Below are positions 24,850-33,955 of a stretch of DNA of 64,000 bases, piece by piece (within the stretch, counting starts at the first letter, position 1; each line of letters starts with the position of its first letter). A program made the translations under genes and the position numbers. The stretch covers positions 3,782,001 to 3,846,000 of the forward strand of contig NZ_CP143545.1 of the NCBI RefSeq assembly GCF_046237625.1, in the 5' to 3' direction. Origin of the DNA: Paraperibacillus esterisolvens. Its GTDB lineage: Bacteria > Bacillota > Bacilli > Bacillales > DSM-1321. Below the pieces are notes generated by a model. That model was not told where the DNA came from, did not search any database, and saw only the letters and a list, made by a program, of their open reading frames with translations.

Positions 24850-25631
24850 CAGGAAATCAGCCCCCAAAATGTGTTGTTCTTCTGGAAATGAAGCCTGTAG
24901 GCCGGTGTGCGGCTGATCACCTGCATCAGGAGGCCCCAAATCTTCTGCGTTTCCTCAGCCTCATGCCTCCAATAAAAAACCTTATCCATCAGCTCAAGCA
25001 ATGCCTCTGATTTTTTTATCATCACTCTTCTATTCTGCAAAGCCTGATACAGCAGCTGGATGGAATGGAGCGGCACCGGCTCTTTGTCACCAGACCGTTT
25101 CTGTTCACTGCGGAACGGAGAATCAAAGACTTTGATTTCCCCTGCGGATACCTTGACGAGCGTAGCTTCATCCGACAGCAGCTCTCTTGGGTAAGAGAGC
25201 TTTGCTGCAGTGGACTTGCCGGCGCCGGATTGTCCAGCAAAGATATGGGCTTTTCCTCCCTCAATTACGCAGGAGGAATGGATAAGCAGGCCCCAGTTAT
25301 GATGGACAATGAAGGAGCTGTACAGAGTCAGCAAAGCATGCTTTAACGCGAGCTCATCATGAACGGCTATTTTTGCCTGACGGTAATCACGGGAAGCAGA
25401 AATTAAATAGTCACTTCTCCTAAAAACAATTTCGCTTTCTTCCTTTGTAATCGTTACATCATAATCTTGAAAAGGAATTCCATATCCATCCTCTATCCAG
25501 ATCGTCATATCAGCTTCCAATGCTACACCGGGTACTCTAAAGAAGTTTTCATGTATCTCTTTTACGAGATTTTTAGATTTGCAGCTGATATGGACTTGAT
25601 GCTCACCTACCGTAGTAAAGATCTCTAACAT
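24849..25631 (-). CDS. HPr-kinase-like (HprK/PadeK-type) peptide kinase
   Basis: A 260-aa protein. Walker A AGQSGAGKST (about 133-142) followed by LLSDEATLV (Walker B-like, 155-163), a SPFRSE element near 172, and a long helical C-terminus. It lacks the N-terminal domain and HPr-specific features of true HPr kinases. Relatives in paeninodin-type clusters phosphorylate the C-terminal Ser of a lasso peptide. Here the product would act on the Gly/Pro/Asn-rich precursor encoded 38 bp upstream, although that peptide does not end in Ser. AGAGGAG precedes the ATG. Second gene of the operon. Confidence 0.85.
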   Translation of the reverse strand: MLEIFTTVGEHQVHISCKSKNLVKEIHENFFRVPGVALEADMTIWIEDGYGIPFQDYDVTITKEESEIVFRRSDYLISASRDYRQAKIAVHDELALKHALLTLYSSFIVHHNWGLLIHSSCVIEGGKAHIFAGQSGAGKSTAAKLSYPRELLSDEATLVKVSAGEIKVFDSPFRSEQKRSGDKEPVPLHSIQLLYQALQNRRVMIKKSEALLELMDKVFYWRHEAEETQKIWGLLMQVISRTPAYRLHFQKNNTFWGLIS

Positions 25632-25669
25632 GTGTCCTTACTCCTCTAACTGTGAGATAAATGCAGTTA

Positions 25670-25873
25670 TTATTTATTTCTGCCATTTCCCCGTCCCGGG
25701 GTACCTGCTCCACCAGGAGGGTTAGGATTGCCAGGCGGAAAATGGATGCCCCCATTTCCAGTTCCAGGGTGATCTTGATTTCCCCGGCCAGGATTCCAGC
25801 TCTGGGCAGTTTCAAACTGGACAGGCTGGTGGGATAGTACTTTAGGAATAGCATTCTTACTTACGTTTTTCAT
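25670..25873 (-). CDS. candidate RiPP precursor, Gly/Pro/Asn-rich, with IPKVLxH...FETAxS leader
   Basis: A 67-aa peptide. ATG 25873 is taken because GAAGGGA lies upstream and the longer frame is hydrophobic nonsense. Residues 1-26 form a leader-like region with I9-P-K-V-L13, H15 and F20-E-T-A-Q-S25-W26. Residues 27-67 are almost only Gly, Pro, Asn, Arg and His, with no Cys, typical of neither lasso nor lanthipeptide cores. The same leader motif reappears at 26638-26700 on the other strand. First gene of an operon with kinase, PqqD, SipW-type peptidase, exporter and nucleotidyltransferase; no lasso cyclase or B2 protease. Behind a SinR-like operator. Confidence 0.72.
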   Translation of the reverse strand: MKNVSKNAIPKVLSHQPVQFETAQSWNPGRGNQDHPGTGNGGIHFPPGNPNPPGGAGTPGRGNGRNK

Positions 25874-25897
25874 TTTCTTTCTTCCCTTCTCGACAAT

Positions 25898-25976
25898 ATT
25901 CTTTATACAGAACGTTACGCGCACTCTCAAAGTTGTTAATATGATTATAATATATGATTTGTTCTTTTTAAAGAAC
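25898..25976 (-). promoter_or_regulatory. promoter with perfect SinR-like operator (25961-25976) and a second degenerate site (25898-25913)
   Basis: The primary palindrome is GTTCTTT-TT-AAAGAAC. On the minus strand a weak -35 (TTTAAA) lies inside it, then 17 nt, then TATAAT. In the 5' leader ATTCTTTATACAGAAC differs from the consensus palindrome at two positions. This layout suggests repression of the RiPP-like operon by the SinR-type regulator. Confidence 0.75.
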
Positions 25977-26094
25977 ATTTTAAAGGAGTTATGACCTATT
26001 TATTTTTTCCCATAACCGCTCCTTTTCTTCATTCTTAACAAAGAGAACAAATTAACCTATAGGAAAAAAGGAGGAAAAATCGTTTAGGAAGTTT

Positions 26095-26532
26095 ATGTAT
26101 GGCCTGCCACTTGCTATCCGAGACAGCGGACAGACCTTTTCAGCAATCATTAAGCCCGCAAATGGGGCCAGCCAAACTATCATCTGCATCTTTTCTAATA
26201 TTTCCGAATAGAGAATGGCCACTCCAGCATCACCAGGACGCCATCGTCACGATAACAAAAAAGGAAGGCGGCTTCCATGATACAGCAATAATCACAGTCA
26301 TTGACCCAGATACCATAACACCGGAGACTCATAAAGTTATGAAACTATCTTTGATGTCGACCATGACATCGTCGGTTTAAACGTGACACTTCAAGCCTTC
26401 GACAACAAATCCGGAGTGAAAGAAAACTTTACCGAATCATCCGTTGCCCATGGATTACATATACCGGCCCATTCAATATTTTTGCTGACATACATCATCG
26501 AATACTACAGCGTAGATAAGCCGGCAATATAG
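26095..26532 (+). pseudogene. decayed ORF remnant, family not recognised
   Basis: Plus strand, after GGAGG at 26071. Peptide-like stretches occur in changing frames (DAIVTITKKEGGFHDTAIITVIDPDTI around 26245-26315, then ETIFDVDHDIVGLNVTLQAFDNKSG around 26340-26420, ending at TAG 26530), separated by frameshifts and stops. The beta-rich alternation suggests a secreted or extracytoplasmic domain, but I cannot name it. It lies just upstream of the second precursor-like ORF and might once have been its partner. A single SinR-like half-site (AGAGAAC, 26042-26048) is nearby. Confidence 0.5.
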
Positions 26533-26598
26533 AAATTGTAAAATTCCAGGATTTTGAAAACGGAACCTGCTCCTACAGCAGATGAACGGAGGAATAGT

Positions 26599-26799
26599 AT
26601 GAAAGAATAGGTTAAGAGTTTGAAGGAATATAAGGAACCCAAGGTTCTCGGGCATGAGGAATTGGAATTTGAGACCGCGGTTTCCGGGAATGGAAATGGG
26701 AAATCGGTTTTTGAATGGGATACGGTCAATAATTGCTGGAGGCGGGTTTGGAAGGTGATCGGGCTTTTATTTCCACATGGACGTTTTCTATTACATTGA
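26599..26799 (+). pseudogene. second precursor-like ORF with the PKVLxH...FETAxS motif, stop at codon 4
   Basis: ATG 26599 has GGAGG 5 nt upstream but meets TAG at codon 4. The frame then stays open to TGA at 26797, and a TTG at 26620 could restart. The encoded stretch YKEPKVLGHEELEFETAVS aligns without gaps to the leader of the precursor at 25670 (IPKVLSHQPVQFETAQS). It is followed by GNGNGKS and an unrelated Trp-rich tail (EWDTVNNCWRRVWKV). The YxxPxVL element also resembles the lasso leader recognition motif. Either a decayed paralogous precursor or a TTG-initiated functional one of 59 aa. Confidence 0.6.
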
Positions 26800-26954
26800 A
26801 ACTGCCCTAATTAAGATTCTGTCAGATTGATTTCTTTCTCCTACTTTAACGGACTTCCTTTTTGAGTCAATCTTTATAGTAGATTATACAATTTTGCCTT
26901 TGGACCAAAATGAGCTAATAATTGTAAAATCATTATCTTCTAGCTAGCAGTAAT

Positions 26955-26993
26955 ATAGAAAGAAGAGGGGAAATAATCATCTCTTCTTTCTAT
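26955..26993 (-). terminator. terminator at the end of the eps operon
   Basis: ATAGAAAGAAGAG / CTCTTCTTTCTAT, a perfect 13-bp stem, just after the acyltransferase stop. The 155 bp before it (26800-26954) show no gene. Confidence 0.7.
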
Positions 26994-27009
26994 AATTGAT
27001 ACTTTATAA

Positions 27010-28206
27010 TCATGCTGCCTGTTTAGATTTTATTTGGTGATTTATTCTATAAACTAAAAAATTTCGTAAGAGTGTAGTTTTTCTTTCTGTAACAAGTGAA
27101 AAATAATATGCCAGCAGGCACATCAACATTACCAAAATTATCTCGATGCTAAATGTTATAACACTTGGATTCATTCTCACAAAACCAAAATACCTACCCA
27201 AGCCGTTGAGAAACATTAATATGGGTTGATGAATTAAATATAGGCTAAATGAAAAGCCAGCTAATGTTTTTGATATTTTATCTATTATATTATAATACAT
27301 TGGTTTATTACTTGTTATCTTATTTGAATTAGTATTTATGAGTACATAAATAAACAATACAAAAGATACAGCTATTGAAATATCTACTGCATGTAATATT
27401 ATCTTTCCTTCTCCTAGTTTATCTGTATTGGCTAGCGGTCTTAAGAATGTTGAAATTATAAAAAAGAAAAAAGAAGGAATTAGAGCAGACCATTTTTTTC
27501 TTAAGGAAAAAGCCGGCATAAACAAAATGACACTGCCTAAAAACCATATAATGAAATAGAAACTTATTTTTAATCCTAGGAAGCCAAAAATACATAAACC
27601 CAAAATAAAAGATAAAACTCTAACAATTAACTTAGTGCTCCTCATTGCTGCTAATAGTAAAAGTGGATAAATTAAATAAAACCAGAATTCAATACTCAAG
27701 CTCCATAAAGGGTGGTTAGAACCAAACGTAGGGAGGATAATTTCTTGTAAAAATAGTAGATTCCCAAAGAAAGTAAAAATAGATTGATTTGTTGGATTAA
27801 GGTGACTATTAAATAGATTTGAAGATAGCCCATCCAGTGTGAAGGTTAACAATAAAGCAGGTAATAAAACAACATACAGTCTAGAAAAACGATTAATTAG
27901 ATATGAAGCCCAACTCCATTTTCCATCCAAAAAAGACCTTATAATACTTCTGGATATAAAAAGACCACTAAGTACAAAGAAAATCCTTACTGAGGCTCCA
28001 CCTAGCAGGTTTACCATAAACAAAACCTGAATAATTGAACTTTCATTTGAATAGCTGAACAATAGAGGACTTAAATGTTCCATTACAACTAAGATGGCGG
28101 CTAAACCTCTGATCAAGTCTAAATATATTGAAACCTTTCCGTCTAAAAATTTATCCATAATGCGAAAATTCAATATCAAGTTTTCTTTTAGGCTCTGTCT
28201 TACCAA
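27010..28206 (-). CDS. acyltransferase 3 family membrane protein (exopolysaccharide O-acylation)
   Basis: A 398-aa protein with about ten TM helices. The acyltransferase-3 signature is present: YLDLIRGLAAILVVMEHLSPL near residues 28-48 (Arg and catalytic-type His), then VRIFFVLSGLFISRS, and SLSIEFWFYLIYPLLLL. The frame opens with a TTG at 28206; an ATG at 28158 (MDKFLDGK) starts nearer the usual N-terminus, and neither has a strong ribosome site. OafA/EpsH-region enzymes of this type add acetyl or other acyl groups to polysaccharide on the membrane. Last gene of the eps block, strongly AT-rich compared with core genes, suggesting acquisition. Confidence 0.85.
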   Translation of the reverse strand: MVRQSLKENLILNFRIMDKFLDGKVSIYLDLIRGLAAILVVMEHLSPLLFSYSNESSIIQVLFMVNLLGGASVRIFFVLSGLFISRSIIRSFLDGKWSWASYLINRFSRLYVVLLPALLLTFTLDGLSSNLFNSHLNPTNQSIFTFFGNLLFLQEIILPTFGSNHPLWSLSIEFWFYLIYPLLLLAAMRSTKLIVRVLSFILGLCIFGFLGLKISFYFIIWFLGSVILFMPAFSLRKKWSALIPSFFFFIISTFLRPLANTDKLGEGKIILHAVDISIAVSFVLFIYVLINTNSNKITSNKPMYYNIIDKISKTLAGFSFSLYLIHQPILMFLNGLGRYFGFVRMNPSVITFSIEIILVMLMCLLAYYFSLVTERKTTLLRNFLVYRINHQIKSKQAA

Positions 28207-28377
28207 TTTAACTACCCCATCTCATTTATATTGGGACATTTACGTTAATCATAATCCTATTCATTCCAAATTCCACATCATCCTTTCCCGTTAATGCTTG
28301 TTCAAAATCTTATCTGTAAGACTACTACCTAATTAGAATTCTCGGAATGGTATGTCAGCTTGCCACTTTCCCACTGC

Positions 28378-28572
28378 CTAAAATTTGGGCTTTTCTTCCT
28401 TATTCAATAAATCCCTATTACAAGTAGGTAAAATAACAATAATTAGATAAGAAGATACAATACATAGAAGTAGTAACCACAAAAAAATAAATAGTGGTTC
28501 TCCATTCAGAGTTGGAAAAGTAGAGTAGAGATCTCCCTCGTCTTTGCGACAGAACAAATTAAGGAGCAGCAT
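28378..28572 (-). CDS. small hydrophobic ORF, possible membrane-protein remnant
   Basis: A 64-codon frame with one strong TM segment (FIFLWLLLLCIVSSYLIIVILP, about 28-49). The ribosome site (AAGGAG) is too far from the ATG, so translation is doubtful. Composition resembles the C-terminal helix of an acyltransferase or flippase, so it could be debris from an earlier gene. Surrounding sequence 28207-28377 and 28573-28847 shows no other gene; TTAAGGAGC / GCTCCTTTAA (28559-28595) forms a hairpin. Confidence 0.3.
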   Translation of the reverse strand: MLLLNLFCRKDEGDLYSTFPTLNGEPLFIFLWLLLLCIVSSYLIIVILPTCNRDLLNKEEKPKF

Positions 28573-28847
28573 TATTAGGATGGCAGCTCCTTTAAGGCAT
28601 GTTTATCACTTCGTTTTAAGATCTTAAAAGGTTCTAACTGGCCTCCGTGGTAGAAGACTACAGATATAGCCGCTATCCCTCTACAAAGCTGGAGTGTACT
28701 AAAATTCTTTCTCCGCCGAATATCATTTGCGTATCATCCCCAATTTCTAAAATAAAGGTGATAAATCTAAATCTATACAAAGCTATTGATTCCACAGAAA
28801 AGAGAAAAGCGTACAACTGCTCTCTGACTTATGAATTTTAAAAATAA

Positions 28848-30389
28848 CTATGAGGATAACCCAATAGTTTTATTTTTGATGAATCTTTGGAATAGTCTTT
28901 TCAACGGCTCTTTAACTAAATTTTGTTCATACTTATTCATGCCTAAAAACCATATTAAACAAGTGTATATTAATGTATAGACTGTGATCTTAACTATAAA
29001 TAAAAACCATCCACTGGCTGGTAAATAGTTATTCAATAGTAAACCGGCAGGGACACATATCAAGAGAGACTTACTCAAACTAAAAATGTTCTTCCAAAAT
29101 AGTGGTATATCTATTGATATTTTTTTTCAATAATATAAATTCATTATTATTATGTTTCCAATTGTAAATGCTATTCCAGTTGCAGCTGCACATCCTATCG
29201 CTCCCCATTTTTGAACTAAGAACGTACTTAAAATTAAGTTTAATAATGCTATAACCAAATACAAGTAAGTTTTAAATTTCAGTATATTCATAGCCTGTAA
29301 AATAACTCCACCAATACTCTGGATTAATGATAAAATCATGGGAATGAGAATTAGAACAGCCACAATAAATGAATCTTTATATTGCTCACCTACCCATAAA
29401 TTAAGAAACTCACGGCCATATACGATAAATCCACCCATTAAAAAAGATAAAACTATAAATTGGATCCTGCCTAGCTTTATAAACAAGTTAGATAATGTTG
29501 CCATAGGATTCTTCAAACTTGCCATCACTGTAACTCTACTTAAAAAAACATTGGAAATGGCGGTAGCGAAGCCAGAAAAATAGCCTGTAAAAGTTGCACC
29601 TACTGTATAAATTGAAATAGCAACAGTACCACTATAAATCCCAAGTAATATTTGATCAGTGGACCAATAAATTTTATCAATAATCATATTAATGAATATA
29701 AATGAAGAGAATGTAATAATTTCCTTAAATAAACCATTTTGAAACTTCGTGAATTTAATTTTTACTTTTAAAATCTTAAAACAGTAAAACATATTGGCAA
29801 ATATATTCAAGATACTAATAGATGTAGTTACAATTGCCATACTTATTGATTCATATCCAAGAAGAAGAAGAGGCAGCATCACTATGGGGTTTAATATAGC
29901 AGATAATATTGTAAGCAGTTTTTGAAATATAAATTTCTCATATGCAAGAGATATTACGCTGAAGAAACCGGTTCCTATACCTAATGCAGTACCCATTACC
30001 AAAATGACCATGAGTAATTTCAAAGTTTTAAATTCTGAGGGGCTTAAAGTGTCAGCAAAAAATATATGAGAATATAAGACTAGAATAATTCCTACTATTA
30101 GCGCTATAAGCCCTAAGATGACATACATTATAAAAAAAGTACCAAAAAGATTTGAACGTGCCTCTTCATCTTTTTTATCAATTTTAGCTGTGTATCTGAT
30201 TACAGCATTTCCTAGTCCAAAGTTTATTATACTAACAAACCCCACTGCTGCCGATGCCAGACTGAATAATCCATATTGTGATTGACCTAGTAAGTCGAGC
30301 ATTACTGGTGTATAAATAATTGAAATTACACTATTCAACATAAGTGAAATATAGGACAGGATGGCGCCTGACTTTAATTGGCTTTTCAT
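28848..30389 (-). pseudogene. oligosaccharide flippase (EpsK/Wzx-like) interrupted by an in-frame TGA
   Basis: The frame from ATG 30389 encodes a polysaccharide-transport (MATE/PST) flippase with 12 or more TM helices (starting KSGAILSYISLMLNSVISIIYTPVMLDLLGQSQYGLFSL). At 29129-29127 it meets TGA where Trp is expected (MNLYY-stop). The same frame then continues without interruption (KKISIDIPLFWKNIFSLSKSLL...) to 28848, completing the usual 513-codon length. So this is a nonsense change, not a frameshift: truncation removes the last two TM helices. It may be real inactivation, readthrough, or a sequencing error. Its loss would block export of the repeat unit unless another flippase exists. Confidence 0.8.
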
Positions 30390-30447
30390 AATATATCCAC
30401 CGCTTTAGTTTTAAATTCCCTTTCAAACTAACAGTAATAAAGGGGTT

Positions 30448-31569
30448 TCACACTCTCTTCAACAGCTTTTGATCTTTAAATAGAAATTCATTTAATTTTT
30501 CAAACTGATCCGTTTTATCTAAAAAGGTATTGCTGCTAACTTTATTATTTATGGCTTTTATTAGTGTACTAGCCTCTACTTGAAGGCTTAATTGGTCCAT
30601 TCGAATTAATAATTTATCTAATTGGAGGTCGGACAACATGTTTTCTGTCTTTGGGCTATATATTATTGGCAAAAGTCCAACTTCTAGTAAAAGCGCAAGA
30701 ATATTGGCATGAAATCTAGCTGCTATAAGCAAATTAAAAGAAGCTATCAATGATATAGCTTCTTTGAGATTCCCCGTATAGTTAAATACATGTACTTTAT
30801 TAGATACTGTATTTTTTAGCTGCCCTACCATCTTTCTTATTATATTTAAATCGCCTTCACCTTCACAAAAAGACATTAAATAGCACTCATAACCTCTTTC
30901 AACTAATGCCTCGATTGCAGCTATAGTCGTGCTAAAATATTCTTCCTGATAATGAGACAGTCCTTGTTTATGCGTAACATCAATGATGGATAAACCTACC
31001 CTATTAAGAACTGGCTTAATGGTCTTAAATTCATCCACATTTAAACCAAATACTATATCCTGTGCATATCTCACCTGATCCAATTCCTTAAAAAGTTGGT
31101 ACGAATATAAATCTCGAAAACATACATCTTCACACATTAAAAAAAAATGTCGGTAATCTTCTAAGAATCTTTCAGAATGAAACGGCCCAAAATTTGCACC
31201 TAAAACATACACAGGCTTAGTTCTCTTTCTAAACTCTGTTACTAAATTAACTCGATCTCTGTATAAGTCTTTATGATAATCTTCTTCTCTGAAAATAGAG
31301 CCTCCTATAAAAATTAGTGTATCGTGTTCCTCAGCCACGCGATCATAGTTAGTAATTGAATCACTAATTTTTAGACGCTGGCCAATTTTGTTAATTAGCG
31401 TATATTTTCTTTTCTGGACATTCGTATACCCAGAAATAAAATCATTATAATCATTGCCAAGATAATTTATCGTAAATTGAGTATTAGGATACTTGCTTAA
31501 GAGAATATCTAAAAATAGATCATCCCCTAAATTAAAATTTAAATAAATATCTACAAATACCTTCTTCAT
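30448..31569 (-). CDS. polysaccharide pyruvyl transferase family protein
   Basis: A 373-aa cytosolic protein, PF04230 type, comparable to EpsI/EpsO and CsaB. The N-terminus (KKVFVDIYLNFNLGDDLFLDILLSKYP) and the later FIGGSIFREED, VYVLGANFGPF and the conserved AARFHANILALL with SPKTENML toward the C-terminus fit the GT-B-like ketal pyruvyltransferase fold. It would transfer pyruvate from PEP to a sugar of the repeat unit, adding negative charge. 58 bp upstream of the flippase in transcription order, within the eps block. Confidence 0.85.
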   Translation of the reverse strand: MKKVFVDIYLNFNLGDDLFLDILLSKYPNTQFTINYLGNDYNDFISGYTNVQKRKYTLINKIGQRLKISDSITNYDRVAEEHDTLIFIGGSIFREEDYHKDLYRDRVNLVTEFRKRTKPVYVLGANFGPFHSERFLEDYRHFFLMCEDVCFRDLYSYQLFKELDQVRYAQDIVFGLNVDEFKTIKPVLNRVGLSIIDVTHKQGLSHYQEEYFSTTIAAIEALVERGYECYLMSFCEGEGDLNIIRKMVGQLKNTVSNKVHVFNYTGNLKEAISLIASFNLLIAARFHANILALLLEVGLLPIIYSPKTENMLSDLQLDKLLIRMDQLSLQVEASTLIKAINNKVSSNTFLDKTDQFEKLNEFLFKDQKLLKRV

Positions 31570-31721
31570 CTAATTCGCTCCTTTCTTATCAATATAATCA
31601 CTGTATATTGAAGGTTATCACCAACATATATATTTGTACTAATAAATCATTTATTTAGAATCCTCCAGGCTCTGTGCGTCGCAAAAGGCAGCGAATCAAT
31701 AACAAACATTTTTTCATAAAT

Positions 31722-32750
31722 TCACCTAATCATTCTTCTTGTATTGGCTTTGAGCCTTCTTAGCGAATTCAGGAAAATTCCATAGATAATGCTTGTTTGT
31801 GAACGCTTATTTCTTAATAAGTAAATGTAAGGCTTAAAAATCACGTTGCTTGTAGAAAAGTAGCTGCTGTAATTTCTTATATCAGGGTTATTAAGTATCA
31901 GTTTTACATTATCAGCAGCTTGTCTAAAGCCAGTGCTTCCTGCTTTTTTGCACTGCTGATCTACAAGTAAAATAACTACATCTTGATATCTTCGGGTTAA
32001 TATTTTATTTACTTCTTCTGCTTCATTGAGATTTCTTTCTAATAAAGGTCGGATTCTGCGACTTACAGATATAAAGTTTTCCATATATGCTATCGAAATG
32101 TTTGAACTTATGCTGCTTTCATTTAATCTATTATAATGATATAAATATTCTTGAATTGCGACAAAACGATTACAATGGGTAATATATTGAAGTACAAAAA
32201 CTAAATCCTCCGACATAAATATATTCGGGTCAAAAAAGACATGATTTTCTGCAATAATGCTCCTTTTAAAGATCTTCCCCCATAGGACTCCACCTGTGCC
32301 TTTACAAACTAAATCAGTAAATTCATTTACATTCACACTGGTAGTGAATTTAAAATCTGTTAGTTTTTTTTGCCCAAATTTCGATATTTCCACATATCCA
32401 CAACAGGCTAATTCTGAATTTGTGGCAACCAGCTTTTCTACTAACTTTTCAATGTACAGAGAGTTAACAGTGTCATCCGAATCAATAAAAGCAATGTATT
32501 CCCCTGTTGATACTCTCAGCCCATTATTCCTTGCTTCAGATGGACCGCTATTTTGTTGATATCTATACTCAATCCTAGAGTCATTGTTTTGATATCTCTT
32601 TATTATCTTTTCTGATTTGTCGCATGAACCATCATTAATGATAATAATTTCAAGGTTATCATACGTTTGGTTTATTATGCTTTCTATACAAAGCGGTAGG
32701 TACTTTTCGTTATTAAAAACCGGAACAATTATACTGACTTTTGGAAGCAA
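31722..32750 (-). CDS. family 2 glycosyltransferase (EpsJ-like)
   Basis: A 342-aa protein. TTG at 32750 is chosen: AGGAGG lies 7 nt upstream, inside the end of the preceding gene, whereas the ATG at 32768 would place the site inside the coding region. GT-A fold: LPKVSIIVPVFNNEKYLPLCIESIINQTYDNLEIIIINDGS, then EARNNGLRVSTGEYIAFIDSDDTV with the metal-binding DSD near residue 91. It adds a sugar from a nucleotide donor to the lipid-linked repeat unit. The 152 bp before the next gene contains only a 20-codon fragment. Confidence 0.88.
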   Translation of the reverse strand: MLPKVSIIVPVFNNEKYLPLCIESIINQTYDNLEIIIINDGSCDKSEKIIKRYQNNDSRIEYRYQQNSGPSEARNNGLRVSTGEYIAFIDSDDTVNSLYIEKLVEKLVATNSELACCGYVEISKFGQKKLTDFKFTTSVNVNEFTDLVCKGTGGVLWGKIFKRSIIAENHVFFDPNIFMSEDLVFVLQYITHCNRFVAIQEYLYHYNRLNESSISSNISIAYMENFISVSRRIRPLLERNLNEAEEVNKILTRRYQDVVILLVDQQCKKAGSTGFRQAADNVKLILNNPDIRNYSSYFSTSNVIFKPYIYLLRNKRSQTSIIYGIFLNSLRRLKANTRRMIR

Positions 32751-32752
32751 GA

Positions 32753-33955
32753 TTAAACCTCCTGACATAATTCATACAGTCTGTTTAATTCTTGAATATT
32801 TGAATAATTACTATTTTTTGTATTATTGATCAGTGCCTGCCTTAACGTCTTGTTATTTATTAATCTAATGATTTCTTTAGTGATTCCCTCCGGATTTAAT
32901 TCAGCTATAACTCCATCTACCCCATCTACTATCTGGCTCGACGCTGTAGGATAACTGGTAATAATAACTGGTTTTCCAAGTATTTTAGCTTCGGTCACCG
33001 TTACAGCTTTGCCTTCATACCTAGAAGGTTGAACATATAGATCACAAGCTTTTATATATGGATAAGGATTAATCTGTTTACCCAGCAGTATAAACTGATC
33101 GCCCACACCAAGGTCATTAATCAGCCTCCGGATTTCACCTTCATCTCCTCCATATCCAACCACATACCAGGCTATATTATCGTGCCCCTTATCTTTTAAT
33201 ATTCTTAGGGCTCTGACAGCCTGATCTATTCCCTTAGCATGTGATAACCTTGCTACAGTGCATAGCTTAAACCGATTATCCTGCATCATCTGATTCTCTA
33301 CTTTTTCCTTAGCCATTTTTTTAACATAATCAGGTGAATTAATGTTTTCTATGACTGAAACCTTAGCTTCAAGGGGCTTGTACTTTTTCAGGAAGGCTTC
33401 CCTGCATGCCTCAGACACTGCCACAATGTCATCAAATTTATTCCACATTTCTAAATCCAACTCTATGTTTGTATCTATTGTTGAGTAATCGGTATGGATC
33501 CAGGCAATTTTTTTGCGCGCCTTTACTTTTTCAGCTACAAAATAATGCGGCCATAGATAACTGATGGCAGCATCGTATTCTTCATTTAATTGCGGTAGGT
33601 ATGGGAGTGCATATTTCCACATCAGCTGCATCTGCAGATAGCCGGAATCACTAAAGTTGCTTGCTTTTGCGAATTGCTTTGCCTTCCATTTAGCGAGCAC
33701 TCGTGTGTAAGCGATTTTAAAGTTCTTTTCTGCTACTAATTCCTTTACAGATTTTCGGAAGGTTGCGTACTCTGGAATTTCCTTTATTAAATTGGCCTGA
33801 TTAGAAAGGAATTCCATGAATGCTCCCTGGTGCCTATAAAGCAATAGATTGATATTGTGTCTCTCATAATCCCAGTCATTCAACATATTGAGAAGGCTTC
33901 TTTCCACTCCCCCCACTTCCATGTCGAATGTGGCCAGCAAGATTCTGTTCTTCAT
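32753..33955 (-). CDS. family 4 glycosyltransferase
   Basis: A 400-aa GT-B enzyme. The N-terminal acceptor domain has MEVGGVERSLLNML. The C-terminal donor domain has VARLSHAKGIDQAVRALRIL, DLYVQPSRYEGKAVTVTEAKILGKPVIIT (E-x7-E-type motif). Its ATG overlaps the preceding gene stop (ATGA), showing coupling. Retaining transfer of a sugar to the growing lipid-linked oligosaccharide is the expected reaction; donor sugar unknown. Confidence 0.88.
   Translation of the reverse strand: MKNRILLATFDMEVGGVERSLLNMLNDWDYERHNINLLLYRHQGAFMEFLSNQANLIKEIPEYATFRKSVKELVAEKNFKIAYTRVLAKWKAKQFAKASNFSDSGYLQMQLMWKYALPYLPQLNEEYDAAISYLWPHYFVAEKVKARKKIAWIHTDYSTIDTNIELDLEMWNKFDDIVAVSEACREAFLKKYKPLEAKVSVIENINSPDYVKKMAKEKVENQMMQDNRFKLCTVARLSHAKGIDQAVRALRILKDKGHDNIAWYVVGYGGDEGEIRRLINDLGVGDQFILLGKQINPYPYIKACDLYVQPSRYEGKAVTVTEAKILGKPVIITSYPTASSQIVDGVDGVIAELNPEGITKEIIRLINNKTLRQALINNTKNSNYSNIQELNRLYELCQEV

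Noticed and set aside
25670..25978. 102-codon version of the precursor
   Set aside because: The extra 35 residues translate the promoter and leader, including the operator; the ATG at 25873 has the SD.
28647..28841. 64-codon plus-strand ORF
   Set aside because: No ribosome site, no recognisable sequence, opposite to the operon direction.
28848..29129. Flippase break first read as a frameshift at the A-run
   Set aside because: The frame is unchanged across the run; the break is an in-frame TGA.
31634..31708. 20-codon minus-strand ORF (MFVIDSLPFATHRAW...) after the GT2 gene
   Set aside because: Too short to support; possibly a fragment of a lost transferase, no SD.
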